From positions 1 to 64,000 of the forward strand of contig JASANG010003665.1 in NCBI GenBank assembly GCA_030248215.1: a stretch of DNA of 64,000 nt. The letters are read 5' to 3'. The notes beneath the pieces are model-generated. The model saw only the letters and a program-made list of their open reading frames with translations, was not told the DNA's origin and ran no database searches. Source of the DNA: Enoplolaimus lenunculus. Its lineage: Eukaryota; Nematoda; Enoplea; Enoplida; Thoracostomopsidae. Position 1 is the stretch's first letter; every line of letters begins with the position of its first letter. The position numbers and the translations under genes are program-made. Below are positions 23,481 to 34,830 of this stretch, piece by piece.

Positions 23481-23664
23481 GGCACATGTATAAATCATGG
23501 GCAGAACGTTTTTTCTGCAGGACTATAATAGAGTAAGCTTAAATTTTTGACTATTTTTTGCTCTGACTTAGGTTCAGGCTTATGTATAAGCTCATTCTTA
23601 CGCTTCGACATAGGGTTAGGCTTAACAAAATGCTTATACTAGTCCCTGTGTTATAATTGTCCGC
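23481..23664. mobile_element. TTAGGC-carrying MITE, copy 13, degenerate
   Basis: The left end GGCACATGTATAAATCATGG, AAGCTTAAATTTTTGACT and poor hexamers point to an old copy. Confidence 0.65.
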
Positions 23665-23682
23665 AACAGGCAGCCTCATGTA

Positions 23683-23882
23683 CACTGCAAGAAATGGTGA
23701 GTCAAATTGACTCACTCCGAAATAGGCTTTTCCTGATTACACAAACTGAGTCAAAATTCGAGTCCACTAGAGTCAAATTGAGTCGAACTTGACTCTGGCG
23801 AAATCAAATTTTGACTCAGTTTGTGGAGTCAGCAAAAGCCTATTTAGGAGAGAGTCAATTTGACTCACCATTTTTTGCAGAG
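23683..23882. mobile_element. Palindromic TGACTC-rich MITE, copy 4
   Basis: The ends CACTGCAAGAAATGGTGAGT and ACTCACCATTTTTTGCAG are inverted repeats, with internal GAGTC/GACTC arms. Confidence 0.75.
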
Positions 23883-24154
23883 TAGGAACAACACAAACAT
23901 CGGATGTACGCAGTTATAAAACCAAGGTCAGAGGAATATGAACTCACAACGTTCAGATCTTCAACCATACACTCCAACGTAAAGCAATGTAACCTACCTT
24001 TCCGCTACTTTTGTCGTTGTCTATATATGTTGGCACAAGAGTTGCCAGCAAGCATGCATTCAGCACCGTTCATTTGCATGGCGTATACCACAGCTGTACG
24101 ACCCGCGTGTGGTAAAAAATCTTGATGCTGGTGTACTCGCGGGCAAAGAATTTT

Positions 24155-24353
24155 GGCCCCTATAAAGATCAGGAGCGGAACGTTTTTCTGTGGGACTGCA
24201 ATAGAATAAGCTTAAGCTTTAGACTAAATTTTTTGCTTGGCTTAGGCTTAGGCTTAGGCTAAGGCTTGCGAATAAACTCATTCTTACGCTTAGGCTTAGG
24301 CTTAGGCTTAGGAATATGTTTTATAATACTGTTCCGTCCCTGTTCTTTACAAG
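24155..24353. mobile_element. TTAGGC-carrying MITE, copy 14
   Basis: The left end is GGCCCCTATAAAGATCAGG and the right end is CCGTCCCTGTTCTTTACA. Two arrays with three to four TTAGGC units each. Confidence 0.8.
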
Positions 24354-24430
24354 TTCACTGTAGTAAATAAAACACAGCAAGAATATTGAGCAGTGTTGAG
24401 GAATGCTGTTATGTGATGTTTGATTGCAAG

Positions 24431-24800
24431 CAGGGTACAACCGAAAGTCTTCATCCGGCTCCGGCTACGGCAAAAAATCGACCTCCGGATGCAGCTCTGG
24501 TAGAATTTTCGGCAATTTCGGCGTTAAAATTTTGCATAGTTTTTATATAATTTGTGCGCTTCGCGCTGGTTTTAACTTTTGGCACAACTTTGAGGCAAAA
24601 ATTTCTGAGATTTCGCAAAAAAATATGCGTAAAACCAAACTATTTAACAACACATAACAGATATTTGCTAAAAATAAAAAATTAAACATCGTTTTAATTA
24701 CGTATTTCTTCTCACGTCCGGCTTCACCTTCGGCTCCGGCAAGTTTTGTTGACCTCCGGCTCGGCCCGGCTGAGATAATTTCACCTCCGGTTACACCCTG
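24431..24800. mobile_element. CAGGGT-ended, CCGG-rich MITE (hAT-type), copy 1
   Basis: The ends are CAGGGTACAACCGAAAG and CTCCGGTTACACCCTG. The flanks ATTGCAAG and ATTACAAG agree at seven of eight bases. The arms are rich in CTCCGGCTCCGG. CAGGG-type ends with 8-bp duplications are typical of hAT elements. Confidence 0.75.
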
Positions 24801-25047
24801 ATTACAAGTGTACAGTGCAGGACTGGTATTACACTCAAAATTTAAAGATTGTTTCCGCAAGAAAAAGTACGACAAAATTTCACCGTAATAAATTCAACCA
24901 AGTTCAAGTTCTCGTTCGAGGTCTTTCAATAATTTAGCTAGCATGTTTTTTCACGATTTTACCGAAGGTGTAGCATTAATAAGCCAACGACTGGCTCATA
25001 GTATGAAATGCAACTTACTGACCTGCTATATATAACCTACGCTGTAA

Positions 25048-25357
25048 AACCAGGGTGTAACCAAATACTTATCTGTTCCGTTAAGAGTTTGTATACCTAT
25101 TTCCGTTCTGAAAAGAACTCCGTTTTTGTGGTCTTAGCGTAGGTAATTTGAAAACGGCAGAATACTCCCACTATCTTAACCGTTTTGGGCGAATAAGACA
25201 TTCTACTGTAAAATTTAAAAAATACAGGCGTCCACTTGCATACTTCAATTGTATTTTCTGAAAAACATCTTAAAAAGGGTTTATTTTTAAAATATCCCGT
25301 TTCCGGTTCCGTATATGTTTGATTACTAAGCGTTTGGTCACACCGTTAAATAAATAA
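25048..25357. mobile_element. CAGGGTGTAA-ended MITE (hAT-type), copy 1
   Basis: The left end is CAGGGTGTAACCAAATAC and the right end GTTTGGTCACACCG. CCGTTTTCCGTTCCG-like motifs in the arms match the copies at 36.75, 38.23 and 52.53 kb. Confidence 0.55.
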
Positions 25358-25976
25358 GTAAAATTGACAAACGAAAATGAACTGTTTAAACATAAAATGT
25401 AAACAAAAGGCTGTGCAAATAAATGGCAGCAATTGAAAATTGTTAGCAGAATTTTCTATCATCGGTAACAACAGTTGAATTTTTTCCAAAAATTAATATT
25501 AAAACAATGCTTGAAATATTCAGAGTACAAAAAATATTGTCAGGTACAAATTTTAGAAAATGTATTATATAAGTGTATGGTGATATCAGTGCCCGAGCAG
25601 GCTAGGACGGCCTCGTTCAAAATTCCGTGGTAGGGATCCTCTGCGACGATCAAGATATTTTTCAAATTTTTTGTTTAAATCTTGTTAAAGTGGGCGCCCG
25701 TTTTGGGGTGTCCCCCGAATCAAGGGTATGCGAGGTGGCTGTTGTAGCACTAGGTGATGTATGTGCAACGGTGTTAAACAGATAGGCGAAACATTTTACG
25801 CAAACCGCAAGATTTATCCGTCAGTAATCCAGTGACAATCGCTTGACCCTATTGAAAATACAGGATTAGCTGGAAACAGACACAATGATGTTGTATTTGA
25901 AACTATGAGTTTTGGAAATATATATCAGATTGCACTGATGGTAGTTCGAACAGTCACTTATTTTTTTGCCCGCAAC

Positions 25977-26156
25977 CAATGGCGGATCCATGGGGGGCAC
26001 CCCGGCCGTGGCCCCCCAACAGCATCTCGACCAAAATTGTATACTTAGCAATTTTGTGACAATAGTTCGTGGTTTGTGTGTGGGTCAAAAGTAAGTGTAT
26101 TACCTGTGAAATTTTGCCGCCCCCCCCCATTTTGAGATCCTGGATTCGCCACTGCC
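25977..26156. mobile_element. Short CAGTGGCG-ended inverted-repeat element
   Basis: The left end CAATGGCGGATCCATGG and the right end GATCCTGGATTCGCCACTG are imperfect inverted repeats. G and C runs lie just inside. It is non-coding. Confidence 0.55.
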
Positions 26157-26699
26157 CGCAACATATTGTCAATTTCACACATTGTTGATAGGCTGCGCTG
26201 GATGCAGGGGCGATCAAAGAGAGGTGCATTGAGTGCCAACGAACCCCATCGTATCATTCTGGCATTGAAAATTGTTGGCAAACATCATTCGATCAAATCC
26301 AATATTTTTGCCCTTGTAGTCAGTATGTACCGCGCAAGTCAACCTTGAAACTTCCTTAAACTTTTTCTTGATCCATCTACCGCATGGATTGGGGGATCAG
26401 AGAGTGTGGGCGTCGCGTTCAAAGACACTACACAAACTGGAACAAATGTCTACAGATTTCTGGCCGAGTAGACGTCATACCTGTTTAGCAGAAATGTTTC
26501 CAGTTTTATGATGGGTTATAATAAAATATGCAGTTTGCTCTGAAGTTACGTATAAGTTATAAACAGCAAGCGAGAAGACACGCCAAATCGTAAACAATCA
26601 GCGCTAATCAGCATTTATATGCTGTTTATAATCAGGAAACAGTTGTATAAAATGTTTATGATGTTTTTTGTGCGAAGTCTGTTTTCAGATATTGTTCAA

Positions 26700-26862
26700 C
26701 TCAGGCGTGTTGCCAGCTCACTTTGCTAGGTTGGGCTAAAAATTTTTCAGGAGGAACATTTGAAGGTTTTCAATGACTTACAACCAAAATAAAAATCTTG
26801 TAGGGGGACAATTTTTTTTCAGGAGGATGAACACCCTGCCCCACCACTTTGCTACAGGCCTG
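26700..26862. mobile_element. GGCCCGTAGC-ended short element, copy 4
   Basis: Contains TTGCCAGCTCACTTTGCTAG, ATTTTTCAGGAGGAAC, CAATGACTTACAACCAA and a right end GCTACAGGCCTG. Confidence 0.6.
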
Positions 26863-27412
26863 GTTCAAATAGAAAATACGTTTATTGCTTTCTGCTTGTC
26901 TTCAGGATGTATTTGCTGCTCGGCAATGCTTAGTGCGTGGATCGTGTTGTTTGTAAGACTTAAATTGCGTCCGCGCAATTTGTTGTCAGACACGTTTACA
27001 GATTAATATTAATTAGCAAGAGGTTGTCTAAAAATGATCAGATTTGGAATATTTTTCAATATTTGAACTCATTGCTTCGTCTGATTATTCATTCTCATTC
27101 CACTCTTAAATTTCAAGTTATGAACCTTCCGATTCTATAATCATCTGTATGCTCTTTTTCGCAACCGAAAAAGGTTTTGATGATTTAAAGTTTTCTCATC
27201 AAATTTATTCGCAGCGTGATGTCGATACTAAGCGCACCAAGTCTTAGAAAAGCTGTCACAACATATACCCGCGAACCGGTAAATTTAGCACCGTTGCACT
27301 CAGCTCCTGCAATCTGCGTCCAATGACATATAACTTGCTCTAAACTTATTGATAATATCGTGTGACACAATGCAATGTGCATAACAGGTAAAAATGCGAT
27401 GAGTTTAATTTT

Positions 27413-27622
27413 GGGCAACGTAAAGAACAGGAGCGGAACAGTATTATAAGCATATTCCTAACTCTAAGCCTAAGCCTATACCTAAGCGTAAGAATGAACA
27501 TATTTCTAAGCCTAAGTCTAAGCCTAAGCCTAAGCAAAGGCAAAAAATTAGTCTAAAGCTTAAAACTTACACTCTTTTCTAGTCCCACAAAAAACGTCCC
27601 GCCCCGGATCTTTACATAGGCC
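27413..27622. mobile_element. TTAGGC-carrying MITE, copy 15
   Basis: The left end is GGGCAACGTAAAGAACAGG and the right end is GATCTTTACATAGGCC. Two CCTAAG arrays are separated by GTAAGAATGAACATATT. Confidence 0.8.
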
Positions 27623-28105
27623 TAAATTTTTAAAAGTGTACATTTTGCAGTTCCGTTGCATTATGCCCACTGCCACCATTGCCTAAAATGTATTCTTCTT
27701 AAACTACCGAATCCGCCAATAAATTATTACAATTATTCGCGGGGATGGTCGTTATATTCAAGCGACGTGAAGTTGACATACTTTTTCAAAGGGCAAGCAG
27801 AATTTTGCAATCGGTTGTACTATAAACCTATTGAAGTAACTGCACAGTTGCTGATTGTGGTTACTCGCATTAATAGTGAACTCTGTGGATTTAAAAAGTT
27901 TTCCGTCAACGATTTAAGTTTTAGTCTACTATAGTCACTCACCGTACCGTGAGAGTACTATTTTGGGGTGCGCCACGAGGCTCCAGGGGAGAAAGTTTCA
28001 GCAAAGCTTCTACAACTGCAAATATGCGATAAAGTTTCACTGTATAAAGTTACCGATATAAAAATTGTTTAGGTAACCTGGGAAGGGCAGGTGGATCCTC
28101 AAGTG

Positions 28106-28263
28106 TCAGGCCCGTAGCCAGCTAATCATTGCTAGGGGGTGGGCTGAAAATTTTCCAGGAGGGGCATTTAAGGGTTTTCAATCAGTTACAAGCAAGGTTG
28201 AAAATCTTGTGGGGCAAACTTTTTCCAGGAGGGCGATGAGCCCCCCCTAGGCTACGGTCCCGT
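28106..28263. mobile_element. GGCCCGTAGC-ended short element, copy 5
   Basis: The left end is CAGGCCCGTAGCCAGCTAA. The body has TTTTCCAGGAGGGGC and CAGTTACAAGCAAGG. The right end is CCCTAGGCTACGGTCCC. Confidence 0.7.
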
Positions 28264-28542
28264 GAAGCGTATACTAGCTGATGACTATTCTGTGTTCGTA
28301 CGAAAATTGTCACAAAATGTTTAATTGTGCATGTTAGGATGGTTAATATTGTTTAGTTTCTAATACATATAACAAGCTTACATGTTTCCATCAAGTCTGT
28401 TATAATCGTCAGCTTACACGGTTTACAATAATCAATCCACTTTGGATTAGTGATGTTAATCTGATCGGCACAAAATTTACTTGGATCGGACTGTTTGATT
28501 TCAAATGGAATCGTTGAATAATCATTGGAAAGCCTTTAATAC

Positions 28543-28799
28543 TCACACGTGCAAGTTTTGATGTGAGTTTGCAGCTGCAAATTGCACGCAGAACTTCCAT
28601 TTTTTTCATCAGCCAATGACAAAGCGGCTACAGTAAATTCACTGAATGTGCATGGTTATTAACACATGTGAATTAAATTCCTAGCTATGATTTTTAATGA
28701 ATTATTTACAGCTGCAAGTTGTTTGAACGAGATTTTCAACAAACCTTGCAAGTGCAAGTTGCAACTACAAGTTCTCGCAGCAAAAACTTGCACGTGTGA
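28543..28799. mobile_element. TCACACGTGCAAG-ended inverted-repeat element
   Basis: The ends TCACACGTGCAAGTTTTG and CAAAAACTTGCACGTGTGA are near-perfect inverted repeats 257 bp apart. GCAGCTGC and TGCAAGTTGC motifs lie in the arms. No second copy is seen in the window. Confidence 0.7.
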
Positions 28800-29044
28800 A
28801 TACGGCTTAACTGTATTTCAGAAGAATAAAACTTTTTACCGTTATTGTTTTCTTACTGACGATTGTTTTAGTATGGTATGTAATACACGGTAGTTAACGT
28901 CGACCCTATCACGGCATTTCGCTTTCCATTTGAACTCTACTATTCAACGTTATTCCAATAGCCATAACCGTAGTCAGTAAAACGCCATTTAAATATATAG
29001 ATTATCAATAATTAGCCTATACATTGTTTGTTATAATATCGATC

Positions 29045-32000
29045 ATGCCAAGGGTTAGTTCAAATCGGACACTCGATACCGTAATGACTGTTCCCGTTGG
29101 GGCTTATTGTGGAAACATTATTTCTCGTGTTTATCATAATTCGTCACACTGTATGCCGTTAATTAACTCTTCTGCACCGTCTAATGCAACAGGATCGCTA
29201 ACATTATACGGTGTGTCGACTTCAGACGCGTTACATTATACATCAATTGCAATATTTTGGTTGTGTGCAATCGTTGGCTGGCTTGCAAACGTATTCATTA
29301 TCACACTAATTTGTAGGTCTCCAATTATAAAAATGATTCGGATAATTCCGTTTTTCGTTAATCTTTCTGTAATGAATTGTATGTTTTTAACGTATTATTC
29401 GTTTTACGATACATTGCTCAGATATCTTGGACCAAATCAATATTGCAGTGTTGACGTACTCGAGGCATTGCAAGTGTTTTTCGAAGTGTATGTCATGTAT
29501 TCTGCGATTGGTATGTTTGGATCAAATATTTTTATTTATTCTGTAAATTAATTCAGTTTATTGTGTTTGAAGGAATTAAGTGTTTTGCGTCATTTTTTGT
29601 GTTGTGCAATACTTGTTAAATATGACTTGCAATGCGAACTATATACATAATCTATGGTTTTCCAAGATTAACAGCTAACAACTATGAATGCGTATGCGCA
29701 TTGTAAAATATCCACCAGCCGTTGGGAATTTTCTCGTGCTTAAGCGTCCAATTTCCACATCTGTGTGTTAATGGTAAACGGCCTTCCCACGAAAATCTGG
29801 GATCTGAATTGTAGGTTTAGGATTAAGCCTTTACAAATGAATTTTTTCTGTACTACATCTAGTTTTTTGCTATGATTCGAACCTTATTGATTTGAGTGGG
29901 AGCGTTTACCATTACCACTCAGCTATAGGAGCTTGATGCTTGAGGCCGAGGGTTTCTCACGTCTGGTGGTGATTTTGTACTAGTATATCACGCGTTGACG
30001 ATTGTTAAACAGTGTGAGTTTACATTATTCAAAGGATACACATTGCGCGGATCTTTTCCGTCATCTCCTAGCCCGGGTTTGCCCAAAAATGGTTCGATTT
30101 TGAACATTTTTACAATAGTTCATCGTGCGATTCAGGTCTCGGAAACAGAACTTCAATAACAATTATGTTATCAGAAATTTACTTGATGATAACCTTTGAG
30201 CCATATTATGTGAAACCGCCAGGAAAATGCTACTGTGTTTCACCAACACTGCTGGAAAGTTTGGGTCCTGTCTTGCTCCAGTTTGATTCTGCGCCTTCGT
30301 TGAACTCGGGAATATGGCCTAGTACGTGAAAAGTTTAATTGAACCTAACCATTGCAGATATGCAACTTACACCACAGGGTACAACCGGAGGTCTGCCTCC
30401 GACTCCGGTAGAATTTTTGCCGAAGGTTCCGGCAATGTCGGTAGTAAAATTTTGCAATAATTTTGCAAAAGTTATCTGTTTAGCGCATTTCATTTTACTT
30501 CTGTCACAATTTTGAGAAACGAATTTGCGAAATTCCGCAGAAAATTAGCATAAAACCAAACAACTTAACAAAGTATTGGACGTATTGGCTAAAATTAACT
30601 AATTAACCATCATTTTTGCCACCTAATTTTGCCTCATCTCCGGCTCCGGCAAGTTTCGTTGACCTCCGACTCCGGTATTTTTCACCTCCGGTTGCACCTT
30701 GCTACACTGTCCACTAAAATGTGTACCTACACTTGAATCCATGTTACTCTGCACGAAGTCGGTATATTTTTAGCAACATTAATCGAAACCTGGCGTTTGC
30801 TTCACTTGGATTCGGCGACTTCGCTTAAACTGGGGCTTCGACCTCGTGCCACGTTTAGATATCATTTAACAATTATTCCCTACCTTATAGTTATACTTAT
30901 ACTCAGCACAATTTGTGCACTGACAGTAAAAGATGTTAACGCGATTGCAAGTCAAACATTACCATTTACAGTTATCAAGGTTCAAATTATAGTCTACTCG
31001 TTCATCGCTGCGTACATTCCTATTGTATGCGTGACGGCGATTACGTGTTTGATCACTGCGTTTCATTACTGCAGGTAAACGCAATTTCATATTGCTAAAA
31101 TGTGAAAATGCACCTATAGCAATGCACCGCTGGCGCTAGGGAATTCAATCCCCTACCGACCTGTGAGATGAAGCGCTCTGCAAAGTATACTCAGGGGACG
31201 CAAAGTTCAAGAACGGGAGGGTCCATTAGTGGCGGTGCAAGATGTAATGGCAAGTGAAACCTCACGAACGAGAAGCCAAATTGGCGTGAACAATACCGTA
31301 TGATAAAGCTGAATTGCGCCAAAGGCGTAAAATTTTCAGAACTCGCTTAGCTCAACGGTTTTTGGCGGAAGTACCGAGATGCCCGAGGCCACAGCTATGC
31401 AATTTGTAGCAAAATTTGAAATTTTCAGCAAAAGTCTGAAAATATAGTTAAACAAACGCGATGGATTGGATTATAACCACTGACTTGATCTAATCAGACA
31501 CACTTGTATTCCTGATTAACTACTCAAGCAAAAAAATAGCTAAATTTGATGCAAATATTGCGTTTGGCTTCTTACTTGCTTCGCTCTCAAGGTGTCTAAG
31601 AATTTTATGTACGCACTGTGCGCGCTTCTAAAAAATTTCTAGATCCGTCATTGCTGTTGGTATTTCAAGTTAGAAGTGTACGTTGGTAAAGTTTTCTTTA
31701 CACGGCTTATGCCTTACCTGCGGAAGTTCCATTTTTTACGCAAGGGTATACCCGCGATCCGCACTTACCCACCCTTATTTTTGTAGTCACTAAAAATTGT
31801 AAAATTTTCCACTGTATTCATCATGGTACTGCAAACTTTATTAGTATGCAACAGGGGTGGTGTATCCGGAAGAACAGTACCGTTTCCGATTGTCAATAAG
31901 GTTTGCCGAAGCCGGAAGCGACGTTCGCCGTGAAACAAAACTGCCCAGTTGAAATAATTTACAAATTTTGAATTTTCAGAAATTTTCTGCAGTATTCCAA

Positions 32001-34830
32001 AAGTTATACTTCAAAGCGTCTTTTTAAAAAATCTCCACAATTCAAACTTCAAAAATTGCTCAAAAGTTACGGCCAATGTAAAGAACAGGGGTGGAAGATA
32101 AGCATATTCCTAAGCCTAAGCCTAAGCGTAAGAATGAGCATATTCCTAAGCCTAAGACTAAGCCTAAGCCAAGCAAAAAATTAGCCTAAATCTTTAGATT
32201 ACTCTTTTCTAATCCCACAAAAAAGTTCCACCCCTGATCTTTACATGGGCCAAAGTTACAAAGAGCCAAATACACATGTAAACCAGCGAAACATCGGGCT
32301 AACCTAATGTGTGTGTTTTGTTACCAAAACTTCATTTGCGTAAAGAATCACAAATTTTTACCCGCGCTTTGAAATTCATTAGCCGAAGGTATGCCCGTGT
32401 CAATGTTGTCTTATCTGGCCCTCGTTTACCCGTCGGTACCAGCGGGTCGTGTGCATCTCTTATTTCAACAGTATCATACGTAGAAGTACAAATAATGCAA
32501 AATACATTTAATCGTAAACTTCTTTTAAGGCCATACAACGTTCCCAGATATTTGACATTGGCGGTGCGACATCGACTAAAATCTGCGACCATCGCAGTCA
32601 TACTTGCAGCGGTACATATTGTCGCTAATCTTCCAAGAACCATTGTGTATATTGGAATTAGCGTTATAGCGTTTTCTGGAACAATTGATAACTACACAGG
32701 ATGTGTTTCGAATTACTTCGAACTTGCAGTGAGTTGAAGCAAAAAATTATATACATTTGGGCCCGCTAACTTACGCCTAAACCTAAGCCTAAGTTTTTCA
32801 CGTGGATAAAAACCCCAGTTTTACCCCCCCCCCCCACCCGTGTTGGGTTGGTGGGGGGTGCGATGTTAGCCCAATGTGGTGGGTGAGTGTAGGAGTACGG
32901 TATTACCCCAGTGGGGGTAGTGTGGACCTGCGGTTTTACCCCAGTATTGTCTACTACTCTAGCGCAAAACTGCAGTCTAACAGAATACACAAGTACCATA
33001 TGTCTGAGTAGGCGATGGGTAAAACAGAGGTAGAACTGCAAAGAAAACTCGCACGCAAAAGACATACGCAGTTTTGGTGTTTAATCCCAAATTACAATTT
33101 CAGTTTTGCTTCAATGCGATGAGAGAATCTTATTCGTAGATTCTTCCTTTAATCCATCCATATCCATCAGATTTAAAATTCATTGGTTAATTTCAATTTT
33201 TTTGCTCCTGAAGTACGAGGACCATAGATAGCGTGAAAATTTCTCCTCGAACGAGAAGCAGACAATAATATTGTGTTTAAATTTTCAATAAGACTATTTT
33301 AAGGTCGAGAAGAGTTTTTAAAATTAATTTTGGTCTTCAATAAAGGGACGTTTTTAACCCACCAGAATTTGAAACATGCGTTAACGATGTGCATCGCGTC
33401 GTGCAGTTTTAGACATAAGGGTACCAAAAAAATAAAAAACTCGTGAATGAAGCAAGCGACTAACCAGGTGCATGTCTTAGAGCAATTAAAGTGTTCCTGC
33501 TTCATCAAAAAGGGAGGGTGGGAATTAATTAATAACATTACGGAGAAAATTTTAATTCATGCTAACAAAGTAAATGCAGTCATATTTGTCGAAAACTTGC
33601 CTTTCAAATCTGGAAATCGTGGGTTATACTAATTCCATACGATGTCATTAGCTATTGTTTGCAAAGGCTTTTATATGGTAAATTAGCTGTGAACGGGCAA
33701 TTGGTGAAAACTAAGCCCTTGAAAGAGACATTAATAACTGATAGTTCAAGAAAGAACTGAGAAAGTATCAATATTTTCTGGTAGTTTCATCAAATACGGA
33801 GTGCGCCTTATAGCGACCAGTTGTCGGGCATACGAAATCAAGTTAGCTATCGGCAGATGCGTTGATCATACAATTCCATTTCCGCAATACCAAATGTTTA
33901 TTATTGAATTGTGTAAAGACTTATGTCCTGTATTTTACTATGTTATGTATTACGACACATATTTCAAAATAATAAAAGAAGAAACATAATGGAAGCCATT
34001 GCACTCATGCATAAATCCATTCGAGTACCCTTGTCAGGTACAAATACATAAAAATTACGTAGTTTCAAATCCCCCACTGGAGTTCTCGCACACCTCCACA
34101 CTCTCCCTACTGGGGTAAAACCGCAACCCCATACTCTCCCCACGGGGTAAAACCGCAACCCCATACTCTGCCCACGGGGTAAAACCGCAACCCCATACTC
34201 TCCCCACGGGGTAAAACCGCAACCCCATACTCTGCCCACGGGGTAAAACCACAACCCCATACTCTCCCCACGGGCTAAAACCGCAACCCCATACTCTCCC
34301 CACTGGGGTACGAGGCTACCCTTTTAGAAGTAAAACTGTTACCCCACACTCGCCCATTGGCGCAAAACTGCAACCACACACCCCCACCAGCATTAATACA
34401 AAAAGGTGCTACCGACATAGCACAGAAGGCTAATATTACTTTAAGGGGGCGTAACAGTAGATTAAGTGTATTCCTAAGCCTACGCCTAAGCCTAAGCGTT
34501 GCAAAAAATGTGTTTCTAAGCCTAAGCCTAAGCAGAAGACCAAAATTGCTTGTATATCCACTATTTACTGTTTAGAAACGTTTGAACGGAGATTGGCTTG
34601 AGATCTTTAACGTAATTGCTGATTACATGATTGCATTCACTGCAGTTGTCGATATACTTTTGGTGTTTGTGTCAAGTCGTCATTTTAAAACTGCGTTGCG
34701 AGAATTTCTTCACGATAATCAAGTACCACCAGTTCATTCAGCAAACCTCACTGTGGTTAATAACCGCCTACAACCCAGTTCAAGCGAAGCGTTTATTATT
34801 GGGCAATTAGGTGGCAACTTGAAATACTAA
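29045..34830 (+). CDS. Divergent rhodopsin-like (class A) G-protein-coupled receptor
   Basis: Four exons (29045-29510, 30774-31074, 32383-32728, 34576-34830) join in frame into 455 residues with a terminal stop, so the gene appears complete. The N-terminus carries glycosylation sequons (NRT, NSS, NSS, NAT). Seven hydrophobic segments are visible: TM1 ~69-90, TM2 ~100-126, TM3 ~134-160 starting at Cys134, TM4 ~186-206, TM5 ~221-250, TM6 ~322-354 and TM7 ~381-404. A 60-70-residue third inner loop and a C-tail ending FIIGQLGGNLKY are also present. Asn82 of TM1 and the TM6 Pro340 are kept. Asp2.50 is replaced by Asn (NLSVMN), DRY reads ETW, the TM6 Trp is Asn (ANLPR), and NPxxY reads DILLV. The ligand class cannot be told. 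Introns carry several MITEs. An AATAAA at 35,188 may be the poly-A signal. Confidence 0.85.
29870..30055 (-). repeat. tRNA-like dispersed repeat, second copy
   Basis: On the minus strand it has TAGCTGAGTGGTAATGG (A-box-like) and AGGTTCGAATC (B-box-like), followed by the same flanking sequence as the element at 1,147-1,409. No clear TTAA-flanked ends were found here. It lies in GPCR intron 1. Confidence 0.6.
30375..30701. mobile_element. CAGGGT-ended, CCGG-rich MITE (hAT-type), copy 2
   Basis: The ends are CAGGGTACAACCGGAGGTC and CACCTCCGGTTGCACCTTG. The body matches the copy at 24.43 kb. It lies in GPCR intron 1. Confidence 0.75.
32071..32252. mobile_element. TTAGGC-carrying MITE, copy 16
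   Basis: The ends are GGCCAATGTAAAGAACAGGG and GATCTTTACATGGGCC. The 8-bp flank AAAGTTAC is identical on both sides. It lies in GPCR intron 2. Confidence 0.9.
32811..32955. repeat. Inverted relative of the 32-bp minisatellite
   Basis: C-rich and G-rich blocks followed by GGTATTACCCCAGTGGGGG and CTGCGGTTTTACCCCAGT. The last block is the reverse complement of the repeat unit at 34.08-34.32 kb in the same intron. Confidence 0.55.
34075..34320. repeat. 32-bp minisatellite, about seven units
   Basis: The unit contains CCACGGGGTAAAACCGCAAC and CCCCATACTCTCC. Most units are near-identical, with a C/G alternation at one position (CTCCCC versus CTGCCC). The open minus-strand frames across it arise only because the unit lacks stops. 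It lies in GPCR intron 3. Confidence 0.95.
34446..34541. mobile_element. TTAGGC-carrying MITE, copy 17, fragment of the divergent subfamily
   Basis: Two CCTAAG arrays joined by GCGTTGCAAAAAATGTG, as at 14.31 kb. The ends are lost. It lies about 35 bp upstream of the acceptor of the last GPCR exon. Confidence 0.7.

Larger units (their letters stand above)
23887..29044. other. Intergenic stretch between the calpain region and the GPCR gene
   Basis: Apart from the repeats listed, I see no exon chain. Short exon-like windows exist on the minus strand (for example around 27,230-27,320, between a TTGCAG acceptor and a GTATATG donor). They match no family and were not called. The GPCR promoter should lie just before 29,045, and no TATA or other element is obvious. 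Confidence 0.4.

Noticed and set aside
33964-34303. Two overlapping minus-strand open frames of about 90 residues
   Set aside because: They are translations of the 32-bp minisatellite, open only because the unit lacks stops.
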